Of a DNA stretch of 14,952 bases, positions 13,678 to 14,952 are shown piece by piece. Position 1 is the first letter of the stretch. Each line of letters begins with the position of its first letter. This stretch comes from CAZAPZ01 sp964487285 (lineage in GTDB: Bacteria; Campylobacterota_A; Desulfurellia; JAADFJ01): positions 1 through 14,952 of the forward strand of contig CAZAPZ010000035.1 in assembly GCA_964487285.1 (NCBI GenBank), read 5' to 3'. The notes beneath the pieces are model-generated. The model was not told where the DNA came from. It did not search any database and saw only the letters and a program-made list of their open reading frames with translations. The position numbers were made by a program, and so were the translations under genes.

Positions 13678-14592
13678 TTATCTAACTCTTTTCATATACG
13701 ATTGAACGCATTCTATAAAATATCTCATTTTGAAATTATCATGCTCTTTTTTGTACAGCATCAATTTTATATCCATGAAAAATTTCATATTCCTGTTCAT
13801 TGTTACTTTTTTTAGTGTTCCGGCATCAAGTTCATTTTTTACGGTAGAAATCGACAGAAAACTAATGCCCCTGCCTGCAAGTACCAGCTTTTTTATAAGA
13901 TCGGAATTCTCACATTCCATACGAATCGACAATTTTACCTTTCTGAATCTTTTTTGAATATATTTTCTTGTCGCTGATTCGGCATCTCTCATTATGATAG
14001 TTTCGTTCAATATATCAGCGATAGTAACTGCTTTTTTTTGCTGTATCGGATGATTGGGCACCGATACAAGACAGATTTCCTCCTTGCCGAGCGGTAAGAC
14101 CATAATTTTCTTTTTATTTATGCGGCCGGATGCTTCTCCTATAATAATGATATCAAGCTTCTGATTCTGCAATTTTCTAAAAAGATTTGCAGAGCTGTCT
14201 ATATCAATTTTTATCCGCATAACAGGGTATTTAATTCTATATTTATTAAGAACTTCAAAAAGTAATGTCTTAGAATAGGCAAAGGTAATTCCGATTCTCA
14301 GCTTTTCCGACTGATTCTCATCTATCTCCAAAAGCACCTCTTCCGCGTCATCTAATATGCCAAAAATCTTTTCAAGGTATTTTGTTAAAATTCTGCCTCT
14401 GGTCGTAAGCAAAAAATTTTTCTTATCGGCTATAAGCTTTATCTTTATATTCTTTTCTAAATTATTTACCTGCATAGTTACGGCAGGTTGAGTTAGATAG
14501 AGTCGGTTGGCTGCTTCAGAAAAGCTTTTTTCTCTGGCAACTACATAAAAATAATAAAGTTGTTTTAGGTTTTCCTTGAGTCTGAGAGTCAT
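13678..14592 (-). CDS. LysR-type transcriptional regulator
   Basis: This is a full-length LysR protein of 304 residues. The N-terminal winged helix-turn-helix covers residues 9-69: LKQLYYFYVVAREKSFSEAA, NRLYLTQPAVTMQVNNLE, then LTTRGRIL, with a linker helix after it. The C-terminal effector-binding domain follows (KLRIGITFAYSKTLL, LDIIIIGEASG, LVLAGRGISFLSISTVKNEL). LysR proteins usually sense a pathway substrate or intermediate. It lies 210 bases upstream of the operon in the same orientation, not divergent, so the operon may have its own promoter or be partly read through. A purine-rich GGGGGAGGG directly precedes ATG 14592, an unusually short spacing. Regulation of the aromatic operon is inferred from position and from the shared upstream block. 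Confidence 0.9.
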   Translation of the reverse strand: MTLRLKENLKQLYYFYVVAREKSFSEAANRLYLTQPAVTMQVNNLEKNIKIKLIADKKNFLLTTRGRILTKYLEKIFGILDDAEEVLLEIDENQSEKLRIGITFAYSKTLLFEVLNKYRIKYPVMRIKIDIDSSANLFRKLQNQKLDIIIIGEASGRINKKKIMVLPLGKEEICLVSVPNHPIQQKKAVTIADILNETIIMRDAESATRKYIQKRFRKVKLSIRMECENSDLIKKLVLAGRGISFLSISTVKNELDAGTLKKVTMNRNMKFFMDIKLMLYKKEHDNFKMRYFIECVQSYMKRVR

Positions 14593-14609
14593 CCCTCCCC
14601 CTATTTTTT

Positions 14610-14639
14610 AGAATAATTAGTGCATTGACAACTTGCCAA
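14610..14639 (-). promoter_or_regulatory. Candidate promoter of the LysR gene
   Basis: TTGGCA (14634-14639) and TATTCT (14610-14615) on the minus strand are 18 bases apart and lie just upstream of the regulator start. This is a visual match only. Confidence 0.3.
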
Positions 14640-14952
14640 TTTTTAAATATTCGATTAATATAATTTGTCCATACCGCTAAACTTTCATCTTGAGAGACTG
14701 TTCGCTTGATGGGATAAACAGAGCAAAATTGTTAAATGGGATGATATACTTGTTCAAAGACAACAGGAATATTCATAGACGCTTTTAAACAATTATTTTT
14801 TCTATCAAAAAGATATTAATATAGATACAAAACAAATCAAGTTAAATCAATTCATAATTAAATAAAGTCCTTTATAATAAAAATTTTAGTTTTGTTTTAG
14901 GCACAGACATTTGTCGGTTTAATTAACTTGTAATCTGTTAAAACCTCATTTG
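14640..14952. other. Upstream region of the LysR gene without a gene
   Basis: No open frame with a credible start or family match was found. The only structure noted is the second copy of the conserved AT-rich block. The beginning of another transcription unit may lie beyond the right edge. Confidence 0.5.
14831..14860 (-). promoter_or_regulatory. Conserved upstream block, copy 2 (candidate LysR operator)
   Basis: This block shares 17 identical bases and about 26 of 30 overall with 13522-13551. It lies about 240 bases before the LysR start, further than a usual autoregulatory site, so it may belong to a separate promoter driving the regulator or to a unit off the edge. Confidence 0.4.

Overview
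The window is an AT-rich stretch of bacterial DNA in which every gene I can support lies on the minus strand, so transcription runs from right to left. It splits near position 5100-5450 into two unrelated halves. No tRNA, rRNA or CRISPR array was seen. The right half is an intact catabolic operon, while the left half is a decaying defence/mobile island. The aromatic phosphorylation and carboxylation genes point to a strict or facultative anaerobe (for example a sulfate reducer, syntroph or clostridial fermenter), but nothing in the sequence fixes the phylum.

Right half (about 5475-14640). A LysR-type regulator (13678-14592) is followed by seven closely spaced genes. In order of transcription they are: a tandem ferredoxin-fold protein (12823-13467); a 613-residue protein with the phospho-histidine domain of PEP synthase (10956-12797); a 356-residue ATP-grasp protein resembling the N-terminal part of PEP synthase (9866-10936); a UbiD-family (de)carboxylase (8437-9852); its prenyl-FMN-making partner UbiX (7853-8407); an acyl/aryl-CoA ligase of the ANL superfamily (6085-7719); and an HD-domain phosphohydrolase (5475-6092). 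The two split PEP-synthase pieces have the sizes and motifs of phenylphosphate synthase subunits 1 and 2 from anaerobic phenol degraders. The likely route is phosphorylation of a phenolic compound, carboxylation by a prenyl-FMN UbiD enzyme, then CoA activation of the resulting hydroxybenzoate. The version here is reduced and rearranged: there is one UbiD protein, no CBS-domain third synthase subunit and no HAD-type carboxylase subunit. The ferredoxin-fold and HD proteins sit where those might be expected. A conserved block of about 30 bp occurs upstream of both the regulator and the operon.

Left half (1-4820). This is the wreck of a type I restriction-modification locus. hsdM has lost its whole catalytic middle (3915-4277) and hsdS is frameshifted and runs off the window (1-447). 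Between them sit an intact KilA-N domain gene (3161-3922), an intact autoinhibited class II Fic gene (1979-3058), the remains of an AlbA/ATPase-type regulator (1530-1880), and an intact protein with class III nucleotidyl-cyclase-like motifs (743-1543). A degraded copy of the hsdM 3' tail lies between kilA-N and fic, and a 189-bp direct repeat carries that tail again just downstream of the cyclase-like gene. Upstream of hsdM lie a small unknown gene, a long-armed hairpin and a dead tyrosine recombinase.

The junction between the halves (4821-5474) has no gene. It holds a MITE-like element of about 276 bp with imperfect 36-bp terminal inverted repeats, and a 12-bp stem-loop beyond the end of the operon.
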